From the NCBI GenBank assembly GCA_963210315.1, contig OY723273.1, forward strand, positions 2,170,001 to 2,234,000: a DNA stretch of 64,000 nucleotides, in the 5' to 3' direction. This DNA is from Rhynchopus euleeides. Lineage: Eukaryota; Euglenozoa; Diplonemea; Diplonemida; Diplonemidae. The notes below the pieces were generated by a model. It saw nothing but the letters and a program-made list of their open reading frames with translations. It made no database searches and was not told the DNA's origin. A program made the translations under genes and the position numbers. Positions 31,683 through 42,400 of the stretch are shown one piece after another (position 1 is the first letter of the stretch; every line of letters starts with the position of its first letter).

Positions 31683-32513
31683 CCTCAATAGTTTGATTTT
31701 TGGTCCAGAAAATAGTTTGAAAATTTTTGAAATCTGGGTGCCCAAAAAAAATTTCCTAAGACCGGCGATTTGTAGGGGGACCAGGTGTGGCTCTATTTTG
31801 GGGGTATTTTGGCCGATTTTCGAAATCCTATTTTGGTTTTTTTGCACTTTTTTTGGGTGCTTTTTTGCACGATTTCTGTGCCTCAGACACAGATTTTGGT
31901 GTGAGTTTTGCGCTATTTTGATTCACTCGGCCTCACCGATGCATACGATTCGAAAAAATGGCGAAAAAATCGCTATCAACAACGGTGAACGAATGGAGGT
32001 AGATGGGGAAGTGGAAGGACACAGCACGCCCTCCCACTGCTCGCCACCTGTACACTACCTCTCTGTTCAAGGCGGTCAGTGCCTCTTGATGCTGCACACA
32101 AATCACTGTACATCCCAGGGCGCCTTCCTTGTGAGACTAGCGGAACCTCTGCGTTGCAGTTTGGTGGTTGAGGCCGGCGGTGGTGACTCACTTTGGTGAC
32201 TGTGCTTCCTTCCCCCTGAGCTCGACCAGATCCAGGTCGACCTGGTGCTGTGTGGCTCCGGTGTGGTATCTCCTTGCTTCCTCGCACACATACACGTGGT
32301 TCCTCGCCACGGATGCCCACCAAGTGAACCCGAAACATATCACGGGCCCCGACGACCCTTTCGAGATGTCATAGCCGCAAGCCCGCAAACCCGATCGCAT
32401 TCGCAAGGTGTTCGTCTCTGAGAGATTAGGCTCGGCCCAGCCTCCCGCGAGGTGTGAACCGATATGCCCAGCCCCGTACGCGCAAGCTTGGCTCCAAGAC
32501 CAGGCACAAGCCA

Positions 32514-32573
32514 CAGGGGGGTCTGGGGGGCGGAGCCCCCCAGCCGCCGGAGGCCACGGTAGCGAACGTCTGT
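32514..32573 (+). repeat. Dispersed hairpin motif, copy 6
   Basis: Plus-strand copy, not inside an element whose ends I could define. Confidence 0.8.
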
Positions 32574-32637
32574 TGGCCTGGCTCCATAGTCGCATACGCT
32601 CAAGTACAACACAACTGACAGATAGCACATGTCGCAT

Positions 32638-32696
32638 GGGGGGGTCTGGGGGGTTCCGCCCCCCAGCCGCCGGAGGCCACGGTAGTGAACATCTGT
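32638..32696 (+). repeat. Dispersed hairpin motif, copy 7
   Basis: Plus-strand copy 65 bases after copy 6; its loop is changed (GGGGGGTTCCGCCCCCC), with the stem preserved by matching bases. Confidence 0.8.
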
Positions 32697-32954
32697 TGGT
32701 TTGAGCTCGAGAGCAAGCCTCTCACACCACCGCCCTCCGACCCCCCTCTCCACCCCCAGGTGCAAATTTTTTTTGCATCCGGAAAATGTGTTCTTTTGAC
32801 TGTTTGAGCACATCCAAGACCGGGAACATAAAAATTTTCGGCCAATACCAAGTAGGGTCACTATAAAATCCAAAGGAAAAAATTGCAAAAAAAATAGTGC
32901 AAAAATATTTTTTCCCCAAATTCCTATTTTCATTCCGTGAAATAGATACACGCC

Positions 32955-33125
32955 TGAGGGGGACCCTTTCGAATTTTTTTTTGGGGAAGGGTAAATTGAA
33001 CGTTTTTGGCCAAATGAAGCCACTGCGACCATTCCCGGGCCTCGGAAATCAGATTTTGGCCCCTCAAATGCGGTGCCGGTCCGGACAAAAAACCGAAAAA
33101 ATCGTGAAAAATGGCCCATTTTCCC
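32955..33125 (+). repeat. Dispersed repeat with GGGGGACC..TTCGAATTTTT start, copy 1
   Basis: Similar to 34382-34560 over ~170 bp (TTTCGAATTTTTTTT, CACTGCGACCATTCCC, CTCGGAAAT blocks). A third copy of just the first ~25 bases lies at 44420. Confidence 0.65.
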
Positions 33126-33909
33126 CAGCCAAAAATGGGCCAAAAATGCCCCCCGGACACCCCCAGAGACATGTCCTAATCCGGGGTGCCAGTAGGGGGG
33201 ACCAGGCCTGGGCGGGGAACGAGCCCTTTTTCCAGGTTTTTTGGGTCGGGGAACCAGGTTTTTTCTAAGAATTTTTACAAGGGAATTTTTGCTCGCCCCC
33301 CCACAGTTTCCAGGCGCGTGCCCGTCAGGCGGGACTTTTTCTCTGACTTCTCTCCGCGTCATCATTGACAGCTCTCGAGTGATGCCCAGAGATGCTTGCG
33401 GCAGAGAGTGCCCCTCATGCGCGTTACAGCTGAAAATGAATGAGGATCATCTGGCACTCGTTCTCATCGGGGGTTGTGCTCCGCAGGGACTCAATACACC
33501 TTGGCACTCTCGCAGGGCTGGACATGCCAGCAGCTGGAGGACAGTTACAAAGCTGCCCGACGCCACCCACCTGCTGGCCCCTTCAGGTCTGAAAGCCCAA
33601 AAGCTCCAGGGGATTTTGCAGTGGTGCGCACCATATTCAGCGCAGGGTGATCTCTCCGATTTTCCAAAACTGCTGGTTTACGGGTTTGGGGAACGGTCGT
33701 CGGCAGACCGTTGAAATGCCCGTGTTAGCAAGGCACACTCACGTTTCAGGTAGCGTGTCGCGTGTCACGCATGTCGCGAACGCGGCAAGTGTACCTCCCA
33801 GGTGGGGAAGCCCGACCTCCTGTCCGATGTCAGTCAGGCTTCGAAGAAGCGCTTCATGGATGCGGCGCTGACCCGGGGAAGTGAGATAGATGGACGGGCG
33901 CACGCTACA

Positions 33910-33968
33910 TGGGGGTCTGGGGGGCGTGAGCCCCCCAGCCGCCGGAGGCCACGGTAGCGAACATCTGT
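33910..33968 (+). repeat. Dispersed hairpin motif, copy 8
   Basis: Inside the hAT-like element; loop reads CGTGAG instead of CGGAG. Confidence 0.8.
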
Positions 33969-34078
33969 TCGTGTGGGCGTACAGATTCTGTGCGAGTTGG
34001 CTGCGTCCTCAGAGGCGACTGGAGTGGTTGGACCCCGACTTGATGGGATTCGAAGGACTTGAGTACGAGACGTACGCC

Positions 34079-34137
34079 ACAGGGGGGTCTGGGGGGCGGA
34101 GCCCCCCAGCCGCCGGAGGCCACGGTAGTGAACGTCT
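34079..34137 (+). repeat. Dispersed hairpin motif, copy 9
   Basis: Inside the hAT-like element, consensus hairpin. Confidence 0.8.
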
Positions 34138-34381
34138 GGCTCTCCAGTTGGCCAGCAAGGCGAACGGTACGTGGGACAGACTTCCCTTCCATCCTTGTGC
34201 GCGCCCTGTCGACTGGGGAAAACTTAGAAAAAGTTTTTTCCTCTGCGAAACAACCTTAGAAAAAAATTCCCCTAACAAAATTCTTAGAAAAAAACTTTTT
34301 TTCCCCTTACAAAAATTCTTAGAAAAAAAGTTCAGAATCCTGAAAGTGGGGAACAAGCCCCCCAGTTAGGAACAGCCCTGG

Positions 34382-34560
34382 GGGGGACCTTTCGAATTTT
34401 TTTTCGAGGAGAGGTCAATTGAACGTTTTTGGACATCTGAGGCCACTGCGACCATTCCCAGGCCTCGGAAATGAGATTTTTTGGCCCTCAAATGGGGTAC
34501 CGGTCCCCACGAAATTCCGAAAAAATCATGAAAATCGAAAGGTCCCACGCACCAAATTCT
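34382..34560 (+). repeat. Dispersed repeat, copy 2
   Basis: Second copy of the 32955-33125 repeat; the hAT-like element inserted exactly at its G-run start. Confidence 0.65.
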
Positions 34561-35130
34561 GCCCAAAAATCGTCAAAAATGGACATGTCATATGCAGCAA
34601 TGGGGCACCAATCACTCCCCAAATTTTGCTCAATGATTCCACGGCAAGCCAGATTTTCTGATCAATTAGTTTGTTTGAGCATGTTCCTGGCCCTTGTTTG
34701 GAAAGTAGATGATCCCTGGCTGGAGAGGACGGTTGTGCTCGACCGGACGGAGAGAGAACCTTCTCCATAACCACCTCCACTCCACAATGCCACAAGTGGC
34801 AGGAAGGCCGGGTGTTACAGGCCTCAACCAGGGTTCCAAGGCTCTCCACTTCCTGGCTGCGTCAGGGATCACCGGGTACAGCGAGCAGGATTCCCTGTCC
34901 TGACACCCCAGCATGTGCCACCGGAAGAACCCGAAACAGCAGCCCCCCCTCATGGGGGTTGCAAGAGGCACGGAAATCGTTCAAATCGGACCAAGTCCGA
35001 AAATTCGGCACTTTCTTGGGCACAAATTGCGGTCCGAAATTTGGTGCCCCTGACGACCCCATATTGCGTAGTTTGTGCGTAGTGAAAAGGGGGGGGGGGT
35101 CTCATTTTTTGATTTACTCAGCCATTCTCT
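34561..35130. other. No gene seen
   Basis: A minus-strand stretch around 34780-34930 has mild protein character (PVIPDAARKWRALEPWLRPV) but no start or family. GAAGAACCCGAAACAGC at 34923 is shared with 23182. Confidence 0.35.
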
Positions 35131-35134
35131 GTCT

Positions 35135-35739
35135 CTATGCCGGGACCCCAAACTCAAGGAGTTCTTGCTGTTCCGGGGTCAGTGAGGGTGCAGGCGCTTC
35201 AGGTGCTGCAGGTGCTGCAGGTTCTTCAGGTGCTGCAGCGCTGGCAGCCTTCGGTGCGGGTTTCGACGCAGTCTTTGCAGGTCTCTTTGGGGGTGCCCTT
35301 TGGCGCGGTGCCTGCTTCAGCTCGTCGGGTGGAAGCATCAACGCATCATTAAGCGGTGCCTGCTTCAGCTCCTCCGGGTGGAAGCGTCAACGCATCATTA
35401 AGGAAGAAGGAAGCACAGTTGCTACGCTTTTTTGCAGCTGCAGGAAACGACACCATACCCAACAACAATCCCCAGACCGTCGAGGGAGAGTGGGCGCCTG
35501 GATCCCGTGACACAGATCTCTAGTGCCGTTGTGATCCCCTCGGATAACGTCTCCTGGACGTTGTCAGCGGAGGTTGCCTGTGTGGCGGTGACCTCCGTAT
35601 ACCCCGCGGGATCCAGTGCCAGTAGCGCCTTCTTCAGCTTTTCGTCGACCCCTCGGCCGACGCTCTCCTTGATGTCAAGGGCCACCTTCAGGGTGGCACC
35701 TCGCAGCGCCCTGAAGGCTGTGATCGTATCATCATTCAC
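35135..35739 (-). pseudogene. Degenerate unknown gene fragment
   Basis: The first part, 35739-35422 (105 residues), begins MNDDTITAFRALRGATLK and looks like helical coding DNA. After a stop and a one-base length change, an Ala/Pro-rich piece (35341-35135) begins MMLPPDELKQAPRQRAPPKR and ends LTPEQQELLEFGVPA. The junction is a tandem duplication of ~51 bp at 35298-35400, which breaks the frame. No family is recognised; a Gag-like protein of another DIRS element is possible, because the duplicated unit contains the GAAGCGTCAACGCA motif found at the DIRS ends. Confidence 0.4.
35298..35400. repeat. Tandem duplication, ~51-bp unit
   Basis: Two units of GCGGTGCCTGCTTCAGCTC...GGTGGAAGC(A/G)TCAACGCATCATTAA, differing by a single-base indel and a substitution. 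Confidence 0.8.
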
Positions 35740-35887
35740 AATCTCGAGGGTGTTCTACGCGGCTCCTGGAACTCACTTCCTTCTCAGGTGTTTCTGGGCA
35801 TGGGGCAACCTTGCCCAGGTGTTTCTGGAGTCCCGCCCCACATGTCGTGCGTTCTTTCGTACGGTGTATAGTGAGTTCTGGCAATAA

Positions 35888-36081
35888 TTTTTTTAAGCAC
35901 ACTCGTGTGAGCGGAAAGCGCCCCACCACAGCTGCAACCAAACGTGCTCTATACACTAACCCCACCCTTCATCAGGCTCAGGGTGTGATCAGTTCAGGGT
36001 TTTGTGTGTAGAAGCGTCAACGCAACAAACAAAAGGAAATTCATCAGAGCGGTTGTAGCTGTGACGTGATAGGGCGCTTTT
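35888..36081 (+). mobile_element. Solo A+B repeat of the DIRS-like element
   Basis: Matches A2-B2 of 14878-15065 almost perfectly (one visible change, GTGACGTG for GTGAAGTG) with no coding DNA attached. It is either the product of recombination between split repeats or a recombinase-mediated insertion of a repeat circle. Confidence 0.85.
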
Positions 36082-36170
36082 GCTCGGTCAGCGCAGTGCC
36101 TCCAGTCCTGTCTCAGTAGCCACACAGAAAGGGGGGCCAAAAAAAACTGGGGGGGGACCAAAAAGCGAGA

Positions 36171-36489
36171 CCCCCCCCCAGATTGCGTAGTTTGTGCGTA
36201 GTGAAAAAGGGGTAAATCAGGGGCACCAATTTTTGTTTTTGGGGGAGGGGAGGGGAGGGGAGGGGAGGGGAGGGGAGGGGAGGGGAGGGGAGGGGAGGGG
36301 GGAGGAAGGGAGGGGAAGAAGGGGGGGGGGGTTATGTTGTTTCTAACCCAGACCTGCTGTACAGAGCCCGGGGGAGGGGGTGGCCAGCCCCTGTCTAACC
36401 ATTCACAACGGCCACCTGCACACATCTATGAAAGGGGGGGGGGGAAGGTCCCGGGGGGGGGGGTGGTGGGGGTGGGGACGCTGCTCCGC
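36171..36489 (-). repeat. 3' tail region of the LINE, with (CCCCT)n
   Basis: The G run and GGGGA repeats at 36240-36303 read as CCCCT units on the minus strand, downstream of the LINE stop codon. LINEs often end in a microsatellite. TTGCGTAGTTTGTGCGTAG at 36184 also occurs at 35066. Confidence 0.6.
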
Positions 36490-39400
36490 CTACTCGCCCC
36501 GCTCCACCTCCGTCTGCAGCTTGCGCATGTAGACGCGCAGGCTGACCCCCGGCTCCCTCGTCTGGTTCCCGGGCTCGGCCTGCGCGCCCCCTTGCAGGAT
36601 GCGCGCCTGCAGCCACTCCGCCGCTACGTCACCTGCCACCCTGGGCGAGAGGGGGCAAAGGCCATAGCTGGGGTGGAAGCAGTGCCTCCACGCCTCGACG
36701 GTGCGGGGGATGGCTCCTCCCATCGAGACGCAGGGGGCCATGCCGCGGGCCCGCGCTACCACCCCCTCGGCCCAGACACGGGACGCCGCAAGCTCCTGCA
36801 GAGCGGGGATGTTCGCCGCGGGCGTCTCGTCGTCCCCGTAGGCGTCGATGGCCTGGAGGTCGTCCTCGGGCTCCCACACGTTCGCCGGGTCGTCGTCGAA
36901 CTCCATGGGGCCCGCCGCGTCACCCTGACGCAGCTCCTCCAGGCGTCTCGAGGACGCGGCCGTCCGGCTGCGGCGCTGCCCGTCCCGGCGGGCCTGCGCG
37001 GCGTTGCGCATCATCGTCGCAGCAACCCCCTGGATCCCGCCAGCCCCACCGGGGGCTGTTCCGCCAGAGGTGCCAGAGGGGGCTGTGTTGAAGGTGTGGG
37101 AGCCTCCGCCCTGGCGGCGCCGCGCGGCCTGAGCGGGGCCAGACGGCTGGGCGCCTGCCGCCGTGACCGGAGCCGCAGAGGGCACACCAGAGGGGGCTGT
37201 GTTTGAGGTTTGGGAGCCTCCGCCCTGGTGGTTCTCTGTGGCCCCCGACCCCGACGGCGGGCACTCTGCATGTTGGGCCTGCCCCTGCATGGGGGCTGGG
37301 GCAGCCCGGGAGGCACTCTCCGCCGGGGGCACGCTGTGGCCGTGGGTCGCGGAGGGCGCACCAGAGGGGGCTGTGTTTGAGGTTTGGGAGCCTCCGCCCT
37401 GGTGCATCTCCACGTCCTGGCCGGGAGCGACCGGCTCCTCCGCCACTTCCTCCTTCACCCGCGTTGGATGGTGCGCAGCCCCCGACGAGTCGTGCGGGGC
37501 ACTCGGCTGCCTGGGCCCCATCGGCGTGTCGTGCATGCGGCTCGGGATGGGCTTCCGCCGGCGGGGGCGCGCCCGGGCGGACTCCAGGACCTCCCGCAGA
37601 TCCGGGGTGACCGCGGGTTGCTCCGCAGGGTCTGGAGCGTCGACATCCACCGCCACCCGGTCAATGTAGCCTGGGCACCGCTCACCCCGCACTGCGCACG
37701 ACGCGCACACTTTGCGCCAGCATCTGCCACACGCGTGATGCCTCGCGGAGCGGTCGAACGGGCGGCGGCACTTCTCGCACTCCTCCACCTGGCCCGCCGA
37801 GCCCCCCTGACGCACCATCTGCATGGGACTATCACCATCGCACCCCGTGACATCCGCTGCCATCGGCTTCGGGGGAAGACCCGCCAGGTGCTGACGCATG
37901 GGCTCCGGCATAACTAGGGGCACGTAGTGCCCATGTTGCCCCCCCGTCCTCCGCAGACAGTGGGCGTCCACCACTGCACCCGCACCTACTGGGGACAGAA
38001 GCATCGGCTGGTGGTTGTCGATGAGCACGAGGACGACGCATCTGGTCACGCGCGCAGCCGCCGCCAGGGCGATGAAGTCCGCCCAGGTGCGCACGTCGTC
38101 GCTCCCTGCGCGCATCATCTGCTCGGCCCACTGGTTCGGACCCTCCTCCACCCGCATCCGGAGGTCCGGGTCGCGCATCGCCCTGCGGACTGCCTCTTGG
38201 CGCAGCCACCCGCTGGATTGCTTCACCGATCGGGCACCCAGCGTGGCCAACGCATCAAAAGCACAGTCCCCCACCCGGAACGACCACCCGTCCGGCTCGA
38301 CCAGGCCCAGCCGCGCCTGCTGCTGCAGGGACGACAAGCTCAGCCTCCCGTCCGTCTGGCCGCGCCACTCCAGCAATTGGGCCAGGGGGTCAGCCGCCAC
38401 CCCACCCGCCGGCTGCGGGAGGTCCCCCTCCGCGGGGGGAGGCGGCGGGCGTGGGCGGCGGGGAGGGGCAGGTTCGGGTTCAGGGGTCGGCTCCTCGGGG
38501 CCCGCCGCGTCATCCGGGTCACACATGAAATCCTCCGCGTCCATGTGCCCGTCGAAGTGTGGCGCGGGGGCCAGGTCCGTGTCAGGCGCGAAGAAGTAGT
38601 CCGGCTCCACGCCCACCAGCGGATCCGGCAAGACCCGCTCCCGAGTCTGACCAGAGCGCAGGTCCGTGCACAGCGCCCCCCTGCGGAGCGACGACCGCCC
38701 CACCGCCCGCATCAACGGCACCACTATCCGCGCCGCCCAGGAACGAGTGAGCTCGGCCCTGTCCCCCAGCTTGTGGTCCACCGCGAAGCTGACCAAGTGC
38801 CTGAAGAGCCGCACGGCCTCCGGACCCATCCCGCCCGACTGCTCCAGGGCGAACGCGGAGAAGGCGATCTCAACCTCCTGACACCGCGCCCCGTGCTTGC
38901 GATGCTTGGATGCTTCAGCCCGCGACGCGGTGTACCCCCGCGCTCTCGCCGCACCCTGCCTCGCAGACTCCGCGCACGTCGACCACACGGTCACGTCGAT
39001 CGCCCGGCCCCGCGACTCACCTATGCCGCACGGGAGGAACACGTCAGCCGGCTTGCCCCCGCCCAAGAGGAGGTGGTTGGGCTCCAGCTGGGGGCCGAGT
39101 CCCGCGTCCCGCGCCAGCCCCAGCACCCCGAGCTTCACCGCGTCGTGGCGCTTGATGCGGTCCGCCGATGCCTGGCAGCTGAACACATGGGCGCCCAAGA
39201 CGTCCATGGCGTCCCCGCACTCGTGGCACCGCGACCCAGGGGCGAAGACGACGAGGCCCAGGCGCAGGCGAGCCGCCACTTGGTACTCCTCCCTCCCCAT
39301 CGCAAACTGTTGTTCTGGCGTCACCGTCACCCACGCCCCTGCGCCTGGGAGGGACGCGGACAACTGACGCCCTTTACTCAGCACGTCAGCCTCCGCCAGT

Positions 39401-42400
39401 AGGGTCTCGTGCTGCCGGCTGATGATCGCCAGGGATAGGTCGCGCTGGCGGAGGGGCTCGCCCGGGCGCTTGTGAGGGTCCACCCAGTCCGCCTCCGCCA
39501 CCAGCTCGTTGTGGGCGGTCGCTGCCACGCGCCACGCATCCGCATCCCAACGATATCCGCTGTCCAGCTGCACACATAGGGGGAAGAAGGAGCTAGCCGC
39601 CGCCAAAGCCGCAGCGGTGATGTGGTCCTCCGACCTCCGAATGCCCATACCCCCTAGCCTGACGGGCAGGGCCGCCTGGTCTCGCGCATCGTCAGGGAGG
39701 GTCCCGTCCCTGTCCCCGAGCACAGATGCCAGCACCATCCCGATTTCCTTGTCATACTGGCGAAGGTATTCTCTCCCGGCGTACCCAATTGCGCGCATCT
39801 GGAAGACCAGCTTGCAGAAGCCTTCACAGTGTCGCAGGAGGGTCATGGCCACTTGCGCGTCTTGGAGGTGGTGAAGCTGGCGCAGGTTTGGGATGAACTT
39901 CTCTCTCAGTTTTGTATCCATCACCCGCTCGCAGAATTCCGCATCCCCCACCGGAGCCCCGAGGAACTCGAAGTTGTGGTGGAGGAGGTCCATGCGAGTC
40001 GCGCGCTCCTTTTCCGTCGCGGCTACATCAAGGCCCGCTCCCCGGAGGCCCTCCACCGAGTGCCCATTCAGCGAGATCACTTCGCATTTGCGGCGTGCCA
40101 CCACCAGGCCCAGCTCCGCGCTCCGCCGCTCGAGGATCGCGAACGCGTGGCCGACCGCCCCGGGGGAGCCCATCAGCGTGCCATCGTCCAAGTACCACAC
40201 GCTGCCCTCCACCCCCGGCAGCTTGCCTAGGTCCTCGGTCAGCTGGCGGATGGCCAGGGAGAACAGGAGCGGCCCGAGGGGGTCCCCCTGCTGTACCCCC
40301 CTCTGCGATTCGAGCACTTCGCCACGGTATATCAGGGCTGAGGGCGACGCGTAGCACCACTCGACCCACGCCGACAGCTCCGGGAGGTCCCGCCTGACAG
40401 CATCGATGAACGCCTGCCTGTTAACCATGTTAAAGGCGTTGGCATAGTCGATCTTCAGCAGGACCTTGTCCGCCCCCCTGTTGCGCGCCGCGAAGTCCTT
40501 CACGACCGCCGTGGCCGCCTCCAGTCCGCCGTCCACCGCCACTCCTACTTGCCTCCCCTTCAGGAGGAGCTTCCCAGCCTGTTCCCTGACGTCTGCGGTG
40601 AGGGTTTTGGCCACCAGGCGGCGGAGGGTCTCCCCAACCGCGATCGGGCGGATCCCCGCGTCTGGCTTGGGGAGCGCGACCAGAGACGCGCCCGCGATGT
40701 GCCGGGCCAGCTGCGGGGGGGCCTCGCCTCTGCGCAGGACATTCACCACCGCCGTGAGGGCCGGAAGCACATCCACTCCCTCCACCTGGACGAGCTCCCG
40801 GAGGTGGTCCGCCCTCAGGCCTGAGGGGCCGGCGCCCGTGCCCCTCGGTAACCCCTTCAGCGCTTTAAACACCTCGGCGGGGGTGGCATCCGCGGGCACT
40901 ACCCGCGTCGCCGCGGAGATGGCTGGGCTGTCCGCTTCCGGGTGCATTGCTAGGAGCTTCGCTTTCGTGGCAGGGGTGGCAGGCGCCAGGCCGGCGCTCC
41001 TGGTGCGCGCCATCGCCGCCGAGTACCGCCCTTGTCTCGCCGCTTGCACCACCGCTTCCTCCGTCTCCTCCCATGTGGGGGCAGCCTCCACCCGTCCCGG
41101 GCCCGGGGCTTCCGTCCGGGCCCGGCGCCAGAGCTCCGACGCGCGTCCTTCCCGCCAGAGGATGATCGCCTCCTCCCGGGCCCGCTTCGCCAGCAGCTGC
41201 TTCTTCTTCCCTCCACGGTAGGTGCGGAAGAGGGTTTTGGGCACCAAGAGGAGGCGGAGCCACGCCGTGGTGCTCGAACTATTCGCTGCGACATCCCACA
41301 GGGCCTGGCTATAGGCTACCGCCGCCGGGCGGAGGATCGCCCCGGGGACCGACAGCGACACCCCCACTCGCTCCGTGTGGATGCTCTCAAGGGGAGGGAG
41401 GCGACCCGCATCCGCTGCCTCCGCCGCAGAGGGTGCGCGCCTGTTCGGCACCACAGGGGTCGCGCCACGTGGGCGGCACTTCACGCAGGAGTCCAAGGAG
41501 GTGCTCATTACCTTCGAGCACCACATGCACTTCTTCATGCCCAGCAGACGAAGCGCGCTCGGCGGGAACTCCTCACCCTGGTCTGCGTGCGCCTGGGCGT
41601 GCTTGCGGAGCGTCTCCTTGGACGAATACGGCGTATGCCGGTGGAGAGCCGAGCCCGCGCAGGCCGTGAGGGGGCAGAACCAGCGGCGACGCACATCCCC
41701 CAGGCCCGCCCCTTCTGCCTCCTGGGCACCCTCCCCTAGGGCCGCCGGGCAGGCGTCTCGACACGTGGCTGGGCTGAGGTGGGCCGGCGCCGCGCTCTCT
41801 CGAAGGGCCCTGCGTCGGGCAAGGGGCATGGCCACTCCCTCGTAGTGGTTGCCCGAGAGAGCCACCACCCTGACATCTGCGGGGGCTGGCCCCTGCTTCT
41901 TAGGGCGCCGCGGGTCCACACGGATTGCCTGATCCCTGCCCTCCTGCACCACCACCACTGACAAGTCCCACGCTCCCGCCGCCAGGTGCAGCGCGAGGTG
42001 GTCCCCATGCGCCGCACCAGCCAGGCCCGCCCGATACTCCTCGACCCGCCTGGCGTCCCCTAACAAGTGAAGCAGTTGAGGTTTCACCGAGGCGTCCCCT
42101 GCACGCCGGGACAGCTCGGAGCGCATGCCCACTATGTCGTCGTGGGAGGGGAGGGCGGCCGTGGGCGTGAGTGCCGCGAAGAGGCAGTTCCCTGTCGCCT
42201 GATTCGGCACCCTGGACCCCCCGAACTGCGACAGGACCTCGTCCACCCCAGTCCAGTCCTCCTCCATCTCCAGGTCCCCACCGCACAGGTCGCGCGGGCC
42301 GAGGAAGAGCGGGGGGCGCTCTGACGTTGCGCACAGGAGGCGGGTCCGTCTCATGGGCTGTACGGAGCGCCACAAGTCCAGGGTCACCGCGTCCCGCATC

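Larger units (their letters stand above)
31690..33194. other. Transposon-like remnants, no gene
   Basis: AAAATTTTCGGGCC-type sequence resembling 24600-24960, and two dispersed hairpin motifs (32514, 32638). The segment 32955-33125 is ~75-80% similar to 34382-34560. Confidence 0.45.
33203..34380 (+). mobile_element. hAT-like non-autonomous element, copy 2, perfect 8-bp duplication
   Basis: Runs from CAGGCCTGGGCGG to CAGCCCTG and is flanked by GGGGGGAC on both sides (33195-33202 and 34381-34388). It is the reverse complement of 8880-10081 at very high identity over 1.18 kb. The intact duplication confirms transposition rather than segmental duplication as the origin of at least this copy. Confidence 0.92.

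Noticed and set aside
35038..36232. Shared TTGCGTAGTTTGTGCGTAG at 35066 and 36184 as target duplication of an insertion
   Set aside because: The 1.1 kb between them includes the solo DIRS repeat and a gene fragment with no defined ends, and the shared block is longer than a usual duplication; it is more likely a dispersed repeat.
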